Source: Actinomadura kijaniata NBRC 14229
GTDB taxonomy: Bacteria; Actinomycetota; Actinomycetes; Streptosporangiales; Streptosporangiaceae
Assembly: GCF_001552175.1 (NCBI RefSeq)
Contig: NZ_BCQR01000064.1
Span: 1 to 57,061, forward strand
Direction of reading: 5' to 3'
DNA: 57,061 nucleotides
Below the pieces are notes generated by a model, which searched no databases, had not been told where the DNA came from, and saw only the letters and a list, made by a program, of their open reading frames with translations. Numbering within the stretch: position 1 is the first letter of the stretch; each line of letters opens with the position of its first letter. This document shows positions 1 to 8,669 of the stretch, in pieces. Made by a program: the position numbers and the translations under genes.

Positions 1-168
1 GCCCGCGCCGAGCGCGCCGACGACCTCCGGCGGCGCCCCCGGCTGCGCGCGGGGCGTCACGACCGCGACCTCGTGCCCCTCCTCCCGCAGCGCCTCGCCC
101 AGCAGCCGGGTGTAGGTGCCGATGCCGTCGCGGGCGGGCGGGTAGGGGCTGACGAACAGGACCCTCAT
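1..168 (-). CDS. Glycosyltransferase, N-terminal fragment (cut by window edge)
   Basis: The first 56 codons of a minus-strand gene that runs off the left edge of the window. It starts MRVLFVSPYPPARDGIGTYT, which is the usual first beta strand plus glycine-rich loop of a GT-B glycosyltransferase (GT4-like). The ATG at 168 overlaps the stop of the upstream glycosyltransferase in an ATGA arrangement, so the two are translationally coupled and probably act on the same cell-surface or exopolysaccharide glycan. The sugar donor and acceptor cannot be told from this fragment. Confidence 0.8.
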   Translation of the reverse strand, partial: MRVLFVSPYPPARDGIGTYTRLLGEALREEGHEVAVVTPRAQPGAPPEVVGALGAG

Positions 169-1307
169 GGCCAGAACCGCCCGGAGATCTGGGCGGCGAT
201 CGACTCCCACGAGTACTCGACCACCCACGGGTCGCCGGGCCAGGGGTCCGCGCCGTCCAGCGCGTCCTGGGCCGCCAGGGCGGTGCCGAGGGCCAGGGCC
301 AGCGCCGCCGGGTCGTGCTCGCAGACCAGGCCGCGCTGGGACCGGGTCACCAGGTGCTGTGCCAGGTTGTCGGAGGCCGAGGTGGTCACCACCGGCAGCC
401 CGCAGGCCAGCGCCTCCAGGACCGCGATGCCGAACCCCTCGCGCTCGGACGGGAAGGCGAACACCCGTCCGGCCTTCAGCAGCGAGTACAGGTCCTTCTG
501 CTCGCGCACGTCGTGCCGGAAGTCCACCGCGTGCGCGATCCCGAGCCGCGCGGCCTGCTCGTGCAGGGCCTGCTCCTCGGGGCCGGTGCCGATGACGCGG
601 CAGGTCACGGGCCTGCCCTCGGCGTGCAGGAGGGCGACGGCGTCCAGCAGCATGTCCAGCCGCTTGTGCACCATCAGGCGGCTCACCACGACCAGGTCCG
701 TTGTGTCGGGGTCCGGGGAGGAGGCCCGGACCGCGGACAGGTCGATCCCGTTGGGGGCGACCATGATGGAGGCGCCGGGGCCCAGGTAGCGGGTCAGCCG
801 GTCGGCGGTCTGCGGGGACGCGGCGATGATGTGGTCGGGCAGGCGCATCGACATGCGCTCCACCCACCAGGCGAGCCGGCCGCCCCAGCCCAGGTAGTCC
901 CGCCAGTACTCGGGTCCCCACACCTCGTGCCAGGTGGCGATCAGCGGCTTGCGGCGCACGGTGGCCACCAGGCGCAGCGTGAACAGCTGGAACTGGGGGA
1001 TGTGGTCGACCTTGAGGATGTCGAACCGGCGGCGCAGCAGCACCAGGCAGGCCAGCGCGAAGACGAGGGCCTGCCGGAACGAGCGGCGGCGGCCCCGGTA
1101 CAGCAGGCGGTACCGGGTGATGCCGTGCAGGGTGACGGCGCCCTCGGTGAGCCTGGGCGGGCCGTCCCACCAGCGCATCGTGTACACGTGGACGTCGGCG
1201 TCCACCGCCATCAGCCGCGACAGCTCGTGGTAGCGGATCTCCCGGCCGCCGAAGCTGTAGGGATGGACCGCGTCGGTGACCAGCGCCACCCGTGGGCGGG
1301 CGCTCAT
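165..1307 (-). CDS. Glycosyltransferase family 4 protein
   Basis: A 380-residue GT-B fold glycosyltransferase. The N-terminus MSARPRVALVTDAVHPYSFG is followed by a Gly-Gly-Arg loop typical of GT4 enzymes that act on lipid- or glycan-linked acceptors. The C-terminal half has the APNGIDL segment and the nucleotide-sugar EX7E motif (EREGFGIAVLE). An upstream extension of the frame is possible but lacks family similarity. I chose the ATG at 1307 because it overlaps the stop of the preceding gene (ATGA) and begins directly at the first beta strand. It is the middle gene of a three-gene minus-strand cluster and is expected to be cytoplasmic or membrane-peripheral. The substrate is unknown. Confidence 0.88.
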   Translation of the reverse strand: MSARPRVALVTDAVHPYSFGGREIRYHELSRLMAVDADVHVYTMRWWDGPPRLTEGAVTLHGITRYRLLYRGRRRSFRQALVFALACLVLLRRRFDILKVDHIPQFQLFTLRLVATVRRKPLIATWHEVWGPEYWRDYLGWGGRLAWWVERMSMRLPDHIIAASPQTADRLTRYLGPGASIMVAPNGIDLSAVRASSPDPDTTDLVVVSRLMVHKRLDMLLDAVALLHAEGRPVTCRVIGTGPEEQALHEQAARLGIAHAVDFRHDVREQKDLYSLLKAGRVFAFPSEREGFGIAVLEALACGLPVVTTSASDNLAQHLVTRSQRGLVCEHDPAALALALGTALAAQDALDGADPWPGDPWVVEYSWESIAAQISGRFWP

Positions 1308-1933
1308 CCCTGCCTGCTTCCGATGTCGTTGACGCACTCGGCCTGGTAGGCGATGGCCCGCCGGTCGTCCAGCCGGACCTCCACCCGCAGCGTCCCCGGA
1401 CGGCACATCACGCGGGGCCGGGTGGTGATGGTGGCGTCCTCGTCCGGGGCCAGGACGGTCTGGCCGCCGTCCAGCCGCTGGACGGCGTTCTGCGCGGCGC
1501 CGCCCTGGGCGGTGCCCGCCCCGGGGGCGGCGTTCTGCGCGGTGGCGGTCACCGACCAGGTGTAGGTGCGCCGCTGGTCGGTGGCGTTGTGGATGCTGAA
1601 CGCCAGCGGCAGCTCCGACCCGCCGACCAGCACGCGCTGGAGCTGTCCCGGGTCGGTGAAGGCCAGCTCGCTGTAGTGCTCGGTGGCGCCGACCAGGCCG
1701 GCCGACTCCAGCAGCGACCGGCCGGGCGGCGTCTGGACCAGCCCGCCCACGGCGACGACGAAGGCCAGCAGGATCAGGTAGGGGCGCCGGCGCACGAGGG
1801 GACGGCCCGGTCGGGCGGGGGCGGCGGGTTCCGGGTCGGAGCCTCGGCGGGATCCGGGGGAGGGGGGCCTGCCCGTCTCGTGCGGGGGACCCGCGTGGTG
1901 GTGAGACAAGTCACTTCCATGGCTGGGGGACAT
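1304..1933 (-). CDS. Membrane-anchored hypothetical protein of the glycosyltransferase cluster
   Basis: About 209 residues if the ATG at 1933 is used. The first 50 residues are rich in His, Pro, Arg and Ser. One strong membrane segment follows (around PYLILLAFVVAVGGLVQ), then a roughly 130-residue exported domain predicted to be beta-rich with a conserved-looking FTDPGQLQRVLVGG stretch. It overlaps the downstream glycosyltransferase by ATGA and so belongs to the same operon. No catalytic motif is visible. The start is uncertain: the frame stays open to 2056, no clear ribosome site precedes either ATG, and the segment upstream of 1933 does not look like protein. Function unknown; a cell-surface accessory to the glycosyltransferases is a guess. 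Confidence 0.65.
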   Translation of the reverse strand: MSPSHGSDLSHHHAGPPHETGRPPSPGSRRGSDPEPAAPARPGRPLVRRRPYLILLAFVVAVGGLVQTPPGRSLLESAGLVGATEHYSELAFTDPGQLQRVLVGGSELPLAFSIHNATDQRRTYTWSVTATAQNAAPGAGTAQGGAAQNAVQRLDGGQTVLAPDEDATITTRPRVMCRPGTLRVEVRLDDRRAIAYQAECVNDIGSRQG

Positions 1934-2198
1934 TTCCGAGGCGGGGGTGAAGGGAAGTATGCCCGATATGTGAAGTGACGGGGACGGCTGGTGGGGCAAG
2001 AGGGGATGAGATCTCAGATATTGAAAAATTTCACCCGAGGAGGCGGGTCCGCCCAAGCTGATCAGGAATTTTTCACAGCGGATGTAAACCTCTGAGGCGT
2101 CTCGCGCGTCGTGTTCGTACCGCGACGTGTTCGAAAGGGAAAGCCCCCGTGTTCCAGAGGGAACGCGAGGGCTTCGCCAGGCGGTCGGACGCCGCCGG

Positions 2199-3101
2199 TC
2201 AGGCGCGGTAGACGCGCACCCAGTCCACCGACATGTACGCCGGGAAGCGGGTCGTCCGGTCGGGCTTTCCGGGCCAGTTGTTCCCGACCTGCAGGTTGAG
2301 GATCAGATAGAAGGGCTTGTCGAACGGCCACCCCTTGTACGCCTTCATCTGCGCGTAGGGCTTGCCGTCCATCCACCACACGATCCGCCAGGGCGTCCAG
2401 TCCACGCCGTAGGTGTGGTACTCGGCCGACACCGGCTTCCTCAGCTTCAGATGCCCCGCCCCCACCCTGCGGTTGGCGTGCGCGAAGCCCTGGACGAGCT
2501 TGGGGTACTTGCCGGAGATCTCCACCACGTCGATCTCGCCGTAGGGCTTGCCCCGCTTCTGCATCCAGAAGGCGGGCCACATGCCGCTGCCGGTGGGCAG
2601 CTTGGCGCGCACGGCGAACCGGCCGTAGCGCTGTTCGAACTTGCCGATCGTCTGGATGCGCCCGGAGGTGTAGCCGCACCGGCCGTTCCAGCACTTCAGC
2701 TTGGACGAGGCCGGCGTCTTCCGGGCGGCGATGACCAGCTGGCCCCGGCCGTTCTGCCGGCTGGCCTCGGGGACGTAGTACTGGCGCGCCTGGTGGCCCC
2801 AGCCGCGCACGCCGTTGCCGGTCAGCGCCGTCCAGGCGGAGGACGGCTTGCCGCGGCCGTTGAACTCGTCGCGCCAGGACAGCTTCCAGTCGACCTTCGG
2901 CAGCGTGATCCTCGGCGCGGCCGCCTTGCCGCTGATGCCGGTGTTGCGCGTCTTCCGGGGCTCCTCCTCGCCCAGGCCGACCGCCGCCACCATCGTGGTG
3001 GCGGCGATGATGCCGCTGACCGAGCCCGCAGCGATCCAGATGCGTCGTCGGCTCCGGAGCGGAGGGACGGACGGTGCTGTCATGTCGATGTCCTTGGCCA
3101 T
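2199..3101 (-). CDS. Secreted glycoside hydrolase family 16 (beta-glucanase-like)
   Basis: A 300-residue GH16 enzyme. A basic N-terminus and one hydrophobic stretch (residues 20-43) act as signal or anchor. The catalytic ExDxxE signature is present as EIDVVE at residues 179-184, with E179 the likely nucleophile and E184 the acid/base. Family hallmarks WRDEFNG near the start and VDWTPWRIVWWMDG later are also visible. Family members cut beta-1,3/1,4-glucans, laminarin, agar or carrageenan; which one cannot be decided here. A second ATG six codons downstream (3083) is an alternative start. The gene stands alone, divergent from the sensor kinase on its right, and may act outside the cell on polysaccharide. 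Confidence 0.92.
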   Translation of the reverse strand: MAKDIDMTAPSVPPLRSRRRIWIAAGSVSGIIAATTMVAAVGLGEEEPRKTRNTGISGKAAAPRITLPKVDWKLSWRDEFNGRGKPSSAWTALTGNGVRGWGHQARQYYVPEASRQNGRGQLVIAARKTPASSKLKCWNGRCGYTSGRIQTIGKFEQRYGRFAVRAKLPTGSGMWPAFWMQKRGKPYGEIDVVEISGKYPKLVQGFAHANRRVGAGHLKLRKPVSAEYHTYGVDWTPWRIVWWMDGKPYAQMKAYKGWPFDKPFYLILNLQVGNNWPGKPDRTTRFPAYMSVDWVRVYRA

Positions 3102-3225
3102 GGGCGGGTGCCCGAGACGGAATGGGGCGGCGGGGGAAGTCCGACCTTATGGGGAGGGAGTGGTTTTTGCGAACCTTCGGCCGATGACGGTGGGCCCGCA
3201 CGGGCGCGCGTCGTACCGTGACGGC

Positions 3226-4428
3226 GTGGAGAGCACATCGTCGCCGGGCGGGGACCGGGCGCCCACCCGGCGGGAGCGGCTGGTGGACGCGGGGGCCGTC
3301 GTGCTGGTCACCGCCGTGGTGGCGCTGATGGTCCGGGAGACCCGGGAGGCGGGCGCGGTGCCGCCCGACGCGCGGGCGTACCTGCTGGCCTTCCTGATGG
3401 CGCTGCCGATCCTGGCGCACCGGCGGCGGCCGGTCGCGGCGCTGATGCTGTCGAGCCTGATGCTGTTCGTGTACTACGCCAGCGGCTATCCGGGGATCTC
3501 GCCGACGATCGCGCAGGCCCTCCCGATCTACTCGGCGGTGGTGGCCGGGCACCTGCGCTGGGCGGTGGGCGTGACCCTGGGGTTCTACACGATCGGCTAC
3601 GTGATGGTGGTCGTGGAGAAGCACCTCTCGCCGATGCTGGCGCTGGCGGAGTTCCTCTCCCACATCGGGCTGGGGGTCACGGTGATCCTGCTGGCCGAGG
3701 TGGTGCGCAGCCGCCGCGCGCTGGCCGCCGAGACCCGCGAGCGGCTGCGGCTGGCCGCCGAGGAACGCGACCGCGAGAGCGCCCGCCGCGTCGCCGAGGA
3801 CCGGGTGCGCATCGCCCGCGAGCTGCACGACACGCTCGCCCACAGCATGGCGACCATCACCGTGCAGGCGGGCGGCGCCCTGCACGTGCTCGGCGAGGCG
3901 GACGGCGACGGCCGGGCGGACGAGCGGGTCCGTCCCGCGCTCGCCGCGATCCGCGAGACCAGCAAGGACGCGCTGCGGCAGCTGCGGGCCACGCTCGGGG
4001 TGCTGCGGTCGGGCGCCGACCTCGGCCCGGCGTTCGGCCTGGACCGGCTGCCCGCGCTGGCCGAGGCGGTGCGGGCGGCGGGCGTCCCGGTCGAGGTGAC
4101 GGTCACCGGGCGGGCCGCGCCGGTCGATCCTCCCGTCGACCACGCCGCCTACCGCATACTGCAGGAGTCGCTCACCAACGTGCTGCGGCACGCGGGCCCC
4201 GACGTGCGCGCCCGCGTGACCGTCGCCCACCGGAAGGACGGGATCGCCCTGGAGATCGTTGACGACGGGGCCGGCGGGACGCCCGGGGGCGGGCACGGGC
4301 TGACCGGCATGCGCGAGCGCGTGGCCGCGCTGGGCGGGACGTTCGAGGCCGGGCCGCGTCCGGAGGGCGGGTTCGCGGTCCGCGCGGTCCTGCCGGGCGG
4401 CGCGGACGGTCCGGAGGGCGCGGCGTGA
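3226..4428 (+). CDS. Two-component sensor histidine kinase (HisKA_3 type)
   Basis: A membrane sensor kinase of about 400 residues. Four or five hydrophobic helices fill residues 20-160, then a linker helix leads to the HisKA_3 box ARELHDTLAHSM with the phosphorylated histidine at about residue 201. The ATPase domain shows the N box (LTNVLRHA) and the G box DDGAGG...GHGLTGMRER. I chose the GTG at 3226 because a TACCGT -10 box lies 7 bp before it, the usual layout of a leaderless actinobacterial transcript; an ATG at 3184 is the alternative. It overlaps the response regulator gene, so the two form one operon. The signal is unknown. Confidence 0.9.
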   Translation: MESTSSPGGDRAPTRRERLVDAGAVVLVTAVVALMVRETREAGAVPPDARAYLLAFLMALPILAHRRRPVAALMLSSLMLFVYYASGYPGISPTIAQALPIYSAVVAGHLRWAVGVTLGFYTIGYVMVVVEKHLSPMLALAEFLSHIGLGVTVILLAEVVRSRRALAAETRERLRLAAEERDRESARRVAEDRVRIARELHDTLAHSMATITVQAGGALHVLGEADGDGRADERVRPALAAIRETSKDALRQLRATLGVLRSGADLGPAFGLDRLPALAEAVRAAGVPVEVTVTGRAAPVDPPVDHAAYRILQESLTNVLRHAGPDVRARVTVAHRKDGIALEIVDDGAGGTPGGGHGLTGMRERVAALGGTFEAGPRPEGGFAVRAVLPGGADGPEGAA

Positions 4429-5114
4429 TCCGGGTGGTGCTGGCCGACGACCAGGCGCTGGTGCGGGCGGGGTTCCGGCTGCTGCTGGACTCGGCCGACG
4501 ACATCGAGGTGGTGGGGGAGGCCGAGCACGGCGGCCGGGCCGTCGCGCTCGCCCGGGAGCTGCGGCCCGACGTGCTGCTGATGGACCTGCGGATGCCCGA
4601 GGTGGACGGGCTGACCGCGATCGGCCGGATCTCCGCCGACCCGGCGCTGGCCGGGGTCCGCGTGGTGGTGCTGACCACCTACACCGAGGACGAGAACGTG
4701 TTCCGCGCGCTGCGCGCGGGCGCGGCCGGGTTCCTGGTCAAGGACATCGAGCCGGTGGACCTGCTGAACGCGGTGCGGGTCGTCGCCGAGGGCGCGTCGC
4801 TGCTCGCGCCCTCGGTCACCCGCGCGGTCGTGGAGGCGTTCGTCGGACGGGCGCCGGCCGGGGAGCCGCCGGGTCCGGGACGGCGTCCCGAGGTCGCCGG
4901 GCTCACCGCGCGGGAACGCGAGGTGGTGCGGCTGGTCGGCCGCGGCCTGTCCAACGAGGAGATCGCCGGCCACCTGGTCATCAGCCCGCTCACCGCCAAG
5001 ACGCACGTCAGCCGGGTGATGGGCAAGCTCGGCGTGCGCGACCGGGCGCAGCTGGTGGTGTTCGCCTACGAGTCGGGTCTGGTCACCCCCGGGAACGGCC
5101 CCGCCCGCCCCTGA
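4425..5114 (+). CDS. NarL/FixJ-family response regulator
   Basis: A 229-residue response regulator. The receiver domain has the acidic pair D8/D9, the phosphoacceptor Asp at residue 54 (LLMDLRMPEVDG), the conserved Thr in VVLTTYT and the Lys in FLVKDIE. The C-terminal LuxR-type helix-turn-helix is seen as LTAREREVVRLVGRGLSNEE and TAKTHVSRVMGKLGVRDRAQ. The GTG start at 4425 overlaps the kinase stop (GTGA), so the two proteins are translationally coupled and form a cognate pair. Target promoters are not identified. The product acts in the cytoplasm as a DNA-binding activator or repressor. Confidence 0.95.
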   Translation: MIRVVLADDQALVRAGFRLLLDSADDIEVVGEAEHGGRAVALARELRPDVLLMDLRMPEVDGLTAIGRISADPALAGVRVVVLTTYTEDENVFRALRAGAAGFLVKDIEPVDLLNAVRVVAEGASLLAPSVTRAVVEAFVGRAPAGEPPGPGRRPEVAGLTAREREVVRLVGRGLSNEEIAGHLVISPLTAKTHVSRVMGKLGVRDRAQLVVFAYESGLVTPGNGPARP

Positions 5115-5162
5115 GCCCGCCCCCGAGCCCGCCCCTGAGCCCGCTGGTCCCTCCCCGGCGCC

Positions 5163-5387
5163 TCATCCCTGGGAACGGGCGTTGATGATCGCGTCGCGCA
5201 GGAGCTGGGGGGTGGGCGCCTCCACCAGGCGCGGCCCGTTCGCCGACGGCACCAGCGCCCACCATGCCCGCGTCGCCTCGCCGTACCAGACGCGTACGCC
5301 GGGGAACTGCTCCTGCAGCCCCTGCACGGTGTTCGCGCGGACCGCCGCCTGGTCCCCAGGTCCGGCGGCGCCCCGTTGAGCCGACAT
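5163..5387 (-). CDS. Small conserved actinobacterial protein
   Basis: A 74-residue protein starting MSAQRGAAGPGDQAAVRANT. The core GVRVWYGEATRAWWALVPS followed by GPRLVEAPTPQLLRDAI resembles small hypothetical proteins common in actinomycetes that carry a Trp-rich strand and a short C-terminal helix. The frame is open upstream to 5486 with a hydrophobic stretch, so an exported longer form cannot be excluded. I prefer the ATG at 5387 because similarity to that protein type begins soon after it. It lies convergent to the response regulator with only about 48 bp between the stops. Function unknown. Confidence 0.6.
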   Translation of the reverse strand: MSAQRGAAGPGDQAAVRANTVQGLQEQFPGVRVWYGEATRAWWALVPSANGPRLVEAPTPQLLRDAIINARSQG

Positions 5388-5646
5388 GATGTCCACACAC
5401 CCCCGTACCCCCGCTGGCCTCATCGGTAACAGCGTCCCCAACACCATGAACGTCACGCCTATTCGCACAAGTGTGACCAAAGACACGAAAGCAAACGTAA
5501 AGGGGGGTCAACCCTTCCATCGAGCGATGTACGCCCGGGGGAGTACGCGCGCGGACAGGTGACTCCGCGGGTCAGATGTGGGGGCGGGCGCCCGGCGGCC
5601 ACCCTCGGGGGGACACGTTGAGACTTCTCTCCGAGGTGAGTGATCC

Positions 5647-7797
5647 ATGTCCGTTCCCGATCCCGCCGGAGGGCCGCTGTCGCGGCTCGCCAGGCTCTGT
5701 TACCGCCGCCGACGCCTGACCGTCCTGGCCTGGATCGTGGGGACGGTGGCCGTGATGTTCCTCGGCTTCTCCAACGCCGCCGAGCCGCTGAACGACTTCA
5801 CCGGCGGCAAGTCGGAGTCCGCCCGCGCCCAGGAGGTCCTGGAGAGGCACTTCCCGGGAACCAGCGGCGAGAGCATCATGCTGGTGGTCCGCGCCGACGC
5901 CGGGGTGCGGACGCCCGCCGTGCGCGCGGAGGTCGACCGGGCCGTGCGGCGGCTCGCCAGGACCCCGCACGTGACGTCGGTGTCGTCGCCCTACCAGGCG
6001 CCCGGCCAGATCTCCCGGGACGGCCGGACCGCGTTCGCCTCCGCGGGCCTGGACGTGTCGGCCGACGACATGCCGACGGCCGAGGTCGTCAAGCTGCTGG
6101 ACGAGGTGCGCAGGAGCGACGGGCCGGTGCGGCTGGAACTGGGCGGCTCCGCGGTCACCGCCGCCGAGACGCCCGGCGGCGGCCCGTCGGAGGGCGTCGG
6201 GGTGCTGGCCGCCGTCGTCATCCTGCTGGTCGCGTTCGGCTCGGTGCTGGCGATGGGCCTGCCGATCCTCACCGCGCTGCTGGCGATCGGCTCCGGACTC
6301 GCGCTGATCATGCTGCTGGGGCACCTGCTGCCGGCGCCATCGTTCAGCCCGATCGTCGCGGTGCTGATCGGCCTGGGCGTCGGCATCGACTACGCGCTGT
6401 TCATCGTCACCCGCTACCGCGAGTCGCTGGCCGAGGGGGCCGACCCCGAGTCGGCCGTCGTCACCGCGCTCACCACCGCCGGGCGCGCCGTGCTGTTCGC
6501 CGGGACCACCGTCGTGATCGCGCTCATGGGACTGCTGGTGATGCGGCAGGACCTGCTGACCGGCGTCGCCACCGCCGCCGGGGTCGCGGTGCTGATGACG
6601 ATGCTGGCGGCCGTCACGCTGCTGCCCGCGCTGCTCGGGTTCGCCGGTCGCGGCATCGACCGGCTGCGCGTCCCGGGCCTCGGCCGGGCCCGCCGCCCCG
6701 CCGCCGAACGCTGGGCCCGCACCGTGCAGCGCCGCCCGCTGCTGGCCGGGCTCGCCGCCGCCGTGGTGCTGCTGACGCTGGCCGCGCCCGCGCTGTCGAT
6801 GCGGCTCGGCCTGCCCGACGACAGCGTCCAGCCCCGCGACAGCAGCGCCTACGCGTCCCACAAACTGCTGTCGGAGGGCTTCGGCCCCGGGACGGGCGCG
6901 CCGCTGGTGGTCGCCGTGCAGGGCGGTGACGCGGCCCCGGTCGCCGAGGCCGTGCGCCGCACGCCGGGCGTGGCGGCGGTGCAGCCGCCGGTGCGCAGCC
7001 GGGACGGCGCGGCGTCGATGTTCGTGGCGTTCCCGACGACCGCCGCGCTGGACGAGAGGACCGGTGACCTGGTCCACCGCCTGCGCGACGACGTGGTGCC
7101 GTCCGCCACCGGGGGAACGGCCCTGGAGGTGCACATCGGCGGGCCGAACGCCGGATCGATCGACTTCGCCGACGACGTACGGGAGCGGTTGCCGGTGCTG
7201 GTCGCGGTCGTGGTCGGGCTGTCGCTGTTCCTGCTGGTCGCGCTGGTCCGGTCGGTGACGGTCGCGTTGCAGGCGGCGGTGATGAACCTGCTGTCGGTCG
7301 CCGCCGCCTACGGGGTGCTGACCGCCGTCGTGCAGTGGGGCTGGGGCGGCGGGCTGCTCGGCTTCCCCACCGACATGCCGGTGGCGACGTGGGTGCCGCT
7401 GATGATGTTCCCGATCCTGTTCGGGCTGTCGATGGACTACGAGGTGTTCCTCGTCTCGCGGATCCGCGAGCTGTACGAGCGGGGCGTGGAGACCCGCGAG
7501 GCCGTCGCGCAGGGCCTGGCCCGCACCGCCCGCGTCATCACCGCCGCCGCGGCGATCATGGTGATGGTGTTCCTGTCGGTGCTGCTCGGCGCGGACATCG
7601 CGGTCAAGCAGATGGGCCTCGGCATGGCCGTGGCGATCGTCATCGACGCGACGGTCGTCCGCATGGTGCTGGTCCCGGCGCTGATGGAGCTGTTCGGCCG
7701 GGCCAACTGGTGGCTGCCGGGCCCGCTGGCGCGGATCCTGCCCGCCCGGCTGGCCGCCGAGCCACCGGTGGACGAGCGCGTGCCGGTGCGGTCGTGA
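5647..7797 (+). CDS. MMPL/RND-family transporter
   Basis: A 716-residue inner-membrane exporter of the MmpL class. It has the two-fold RND layout: one N-terminal membrane helix (LTVLAWIVGTVAVMFLG), a periplasm-facing domain, a five-helix block, a second exported domain beginning SMRLGLPDDSVQPRDS, and a second helix block. The family motif GVGIDYALFIVTRYRE in block one, and its counterpart GLSMDYEVFLVSRIRE in block two, carry the Asp-Tyr pair used for proton coupling. A ribosome site GAGGTGAGTG precedes the ATG. Family members export lipids, siderophores or drugs. It faces the KstR2-like regulator convergently across a strong terminator and carries no visible operator of its own. Confidence 0.93.
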   Translation: MSVPDPAGGPLSRLARLCYRRRRLTVLAWIVGTVAVMFLGFSNAAEPLNDFTGGKSESARAQEVLERHFPGTSGESIMLVVRADAGVRTPAVRAEVDRAVRRLARTPHVTSVSSPYQAPGQISRDGRTAFASAGLDVSADDMPTAEVVKLLDEVRRSDGPVRLELGGSAVTAAETPGGGPSEGVGVLAAVVILLVAFGSVLAMGLPILTALLAIGSGLALIMLLGHLLPAPSFSPIVAVLIGLGVGIDYALFIVTRYRESLAEGADPESAVVTALTTAGRAVLFAGTTVVIALMGLLVMRQDLLTGVATAAGVAVLMTMLAAVTLLPALLGFAGRGIDRLRVPGLGRARRPAAERWARTVQRRPLLAGLAAAVVLLTLAAPALSMRLGLPDDSVQPRDSSAYASHKLLSEGFGPGTGAPLVVAVQGGDAAPVAEAVRRTPGVAAVQPPVRSRDGAASMFVAFPTTAALDERTGDLVHRLRDDVVPSATGGTALEVHIGGPNAGSIDFADDVRERLPVLVAVVVGLSLFLLVALVRSVTVALQAAVMNLLSVAAAYGVLTAVVQWGWGGGLLGFPTDMPVATWVPLMMFPILFGLSMDYEVFLVSRIRELYERGVETREAVAQGLARTARVITAAAAIMVMVFLSVLLGADIAVKQMGLGMAVAIVIDATVVRMVLVPALMELFGRANWWLPGPLARILPARLAAEPPVDERVPVRS

Positions 7798-7811
7798 CGG
7801 CGCGCTCATGA

Positions 7812-7861
7812 CGGCGCGGTCCGGCCGGGGACGCGAGGGCGTCCCCGGCCGGACCGCGTCC
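7812..7861. terminator. Bidirectional terminator between mmpL-type gene and TetR gene
   Basis: A perfect 19-bp inverted repeat (7816-7834 paired with 7839-7857) with a GAGG tetraloop, extended by a few more pairs at its base. It sits between two convergent stops and should end transcription from both sides. No long U tract follows, as is usual in high-GC actinomycetes. Confidence 0.85.
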
Positions 7862-7869
7862 GGACGTCG

Positions 7870-8538
7870 TCAGTGCGTGTTGATGCCGTCGAACATCACC
7901 TTGAGGTAGTGGTCGGCGAGGCCCTGGGAGTCCAGCCGCCCGCCCGGCCGGAACCAGCGGACCGCCACCCACACCGTGTCGCGGATCATCCGGTAGGTGA
8001 GCTTGGGGTCGATGTCGGGGCGGAACAGGCCCTGCTCCTGGCCGGCCTTGATGGTGTCCACCCACATCCGCTCCACCTCGTCCTCGGACCTGGTGAGGTA
8101 GGCGAAGCGCTCCACGCTCTTGAGGTGGTTCCAGTCGTTCTGCATGACCGTGATCGCCGCGCGGTGCGGCTCCAGCGTGCCGAACGCGATGCGGACCAGC
8201 CCGGCGATGGTCTCGCGCGGGTCCTTGCCCTCGTCGATGACCTTCCGGTACGCCGACATGATCTCGTTGAAGAAGCCCGCGAGGATCTCGTCGACGATCG
8301 ACTCCTTGGAGTCGAAGTGGTGGTACAGGCTGCCGGAGAGGATGCCGGCCTCGTCGGCGATGTTGCGCACGGTGGTGGCCTGGTAGCCCTTCTCGGCGAA
8401 CAGCTCGGCCGCGAGCCGCACCAGGTGCTCGCGCCGTTCCGAGGCCAGGGCGGCCGAACCCTTGCCGCGGCGGCGGGCTCCGCCCTCACCCGTGGCACGG
8501 TTTCTGGGGCGTCCGGAGTTCGCGCTCGTGGTCGTCAC
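7870..8538 (-). CDS. kstR2: TetR-family repressor, KstR2-like
   Basis: A 222-residue TetR repressor. The helix-turn-helix spans about residues 45-78 (TTVRNIADEAGILSGSLYHH). From memory of the M. tuberculosis KstR2 sequence (Rv3557c), the match runs the whole length: GILSGSLYHHF in the DNA-binding domain, then MWVDTIKAGQEQGLFRPD and IRDTVWVAVRWFRPGG in the ligand domain. KstR2 represses genes for late steroid-ring (HIP) catabolism and is relieved by an acyl-CoA ligand. The N-terminus is longer and more basic than in KstR2. The GTG at 8538 follows a CATAAT box, suggesting a leaderless transcript. Two KstR2-like sites lie just upstream, so autoregulation is likely. No alignment was run. Confidence 0.85.
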   Translation of the reverse strand: MTTTSANSGRPRNRATGEGGARRRGKGSAALASERREHLVRLAAELFAEKGYQATTVRNIADEAGILSGSLYHHFDSKESIVDEILAGFFNEIMSAYRKVIDEGKDPRETIAGLVRIAFGTLEPHRAAITVMQNDWNHLKSVERFAYLTRSEDEVERMWVDTIKAGQEQGLFRPDIDPKLTYRMIRDTVWVAVRWFRPGGRLDSQGLADHYLKVMFDGINTH

Positions 8539-8559
8539 CCTCTCATTATGCTGGGTGCG

Positions 8560-8573
8560 CCCAACCGCTTGTT
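8560..8573. promoter_or_regulatory. Degenerate KstR2-like operator in the regulator's own promoter
   Basis: The 14-mer CCCAACCGCTTGTT keeps one half (CTTG) of the AnCAAGnnCTTGnT consensus and is imperfect in the other. It sits about 22 bp upstream of the GTG of the TetR gene, near the expected -35 region, within a longer GCGCCCA...TGGGCGC inverted repeat. Suggested role: weak autoregulatory site. Confidence 0.45.
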
Positions 8574-8607
8574 CAAATGGGCGCGTCACCCTCAGGGTAC
8601 GCGCACT

Positions 8608-8621
8608 ATCAAGCGCTTGTT
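8608..8621. promoter_or_regulatory. KstR2-like operator, exact consensus match
   Basis: ATCAAGCGCTTGTT fits every fixed position of the published mycobacterial KstR2 motif AnCAAGnnCTTGnT. It lies between the divergent TetR gene (start 8538) and HAD hydrolase gene (start 8670), so it could control either or both. Confidence 0.7.
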
Positions 8622-8669
8622 CGAAGAACGCCGGACCCGGCGTGTCCCGTCCCGCATAGGCTCGGGCGC

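Noticed and set aside
2062..4296. A 744-codon minus-strand frame covering the GH16 and kinase region
   Set aside because: It runs out of frame through the GH16 gene and antisense to the kinase; no domain support.
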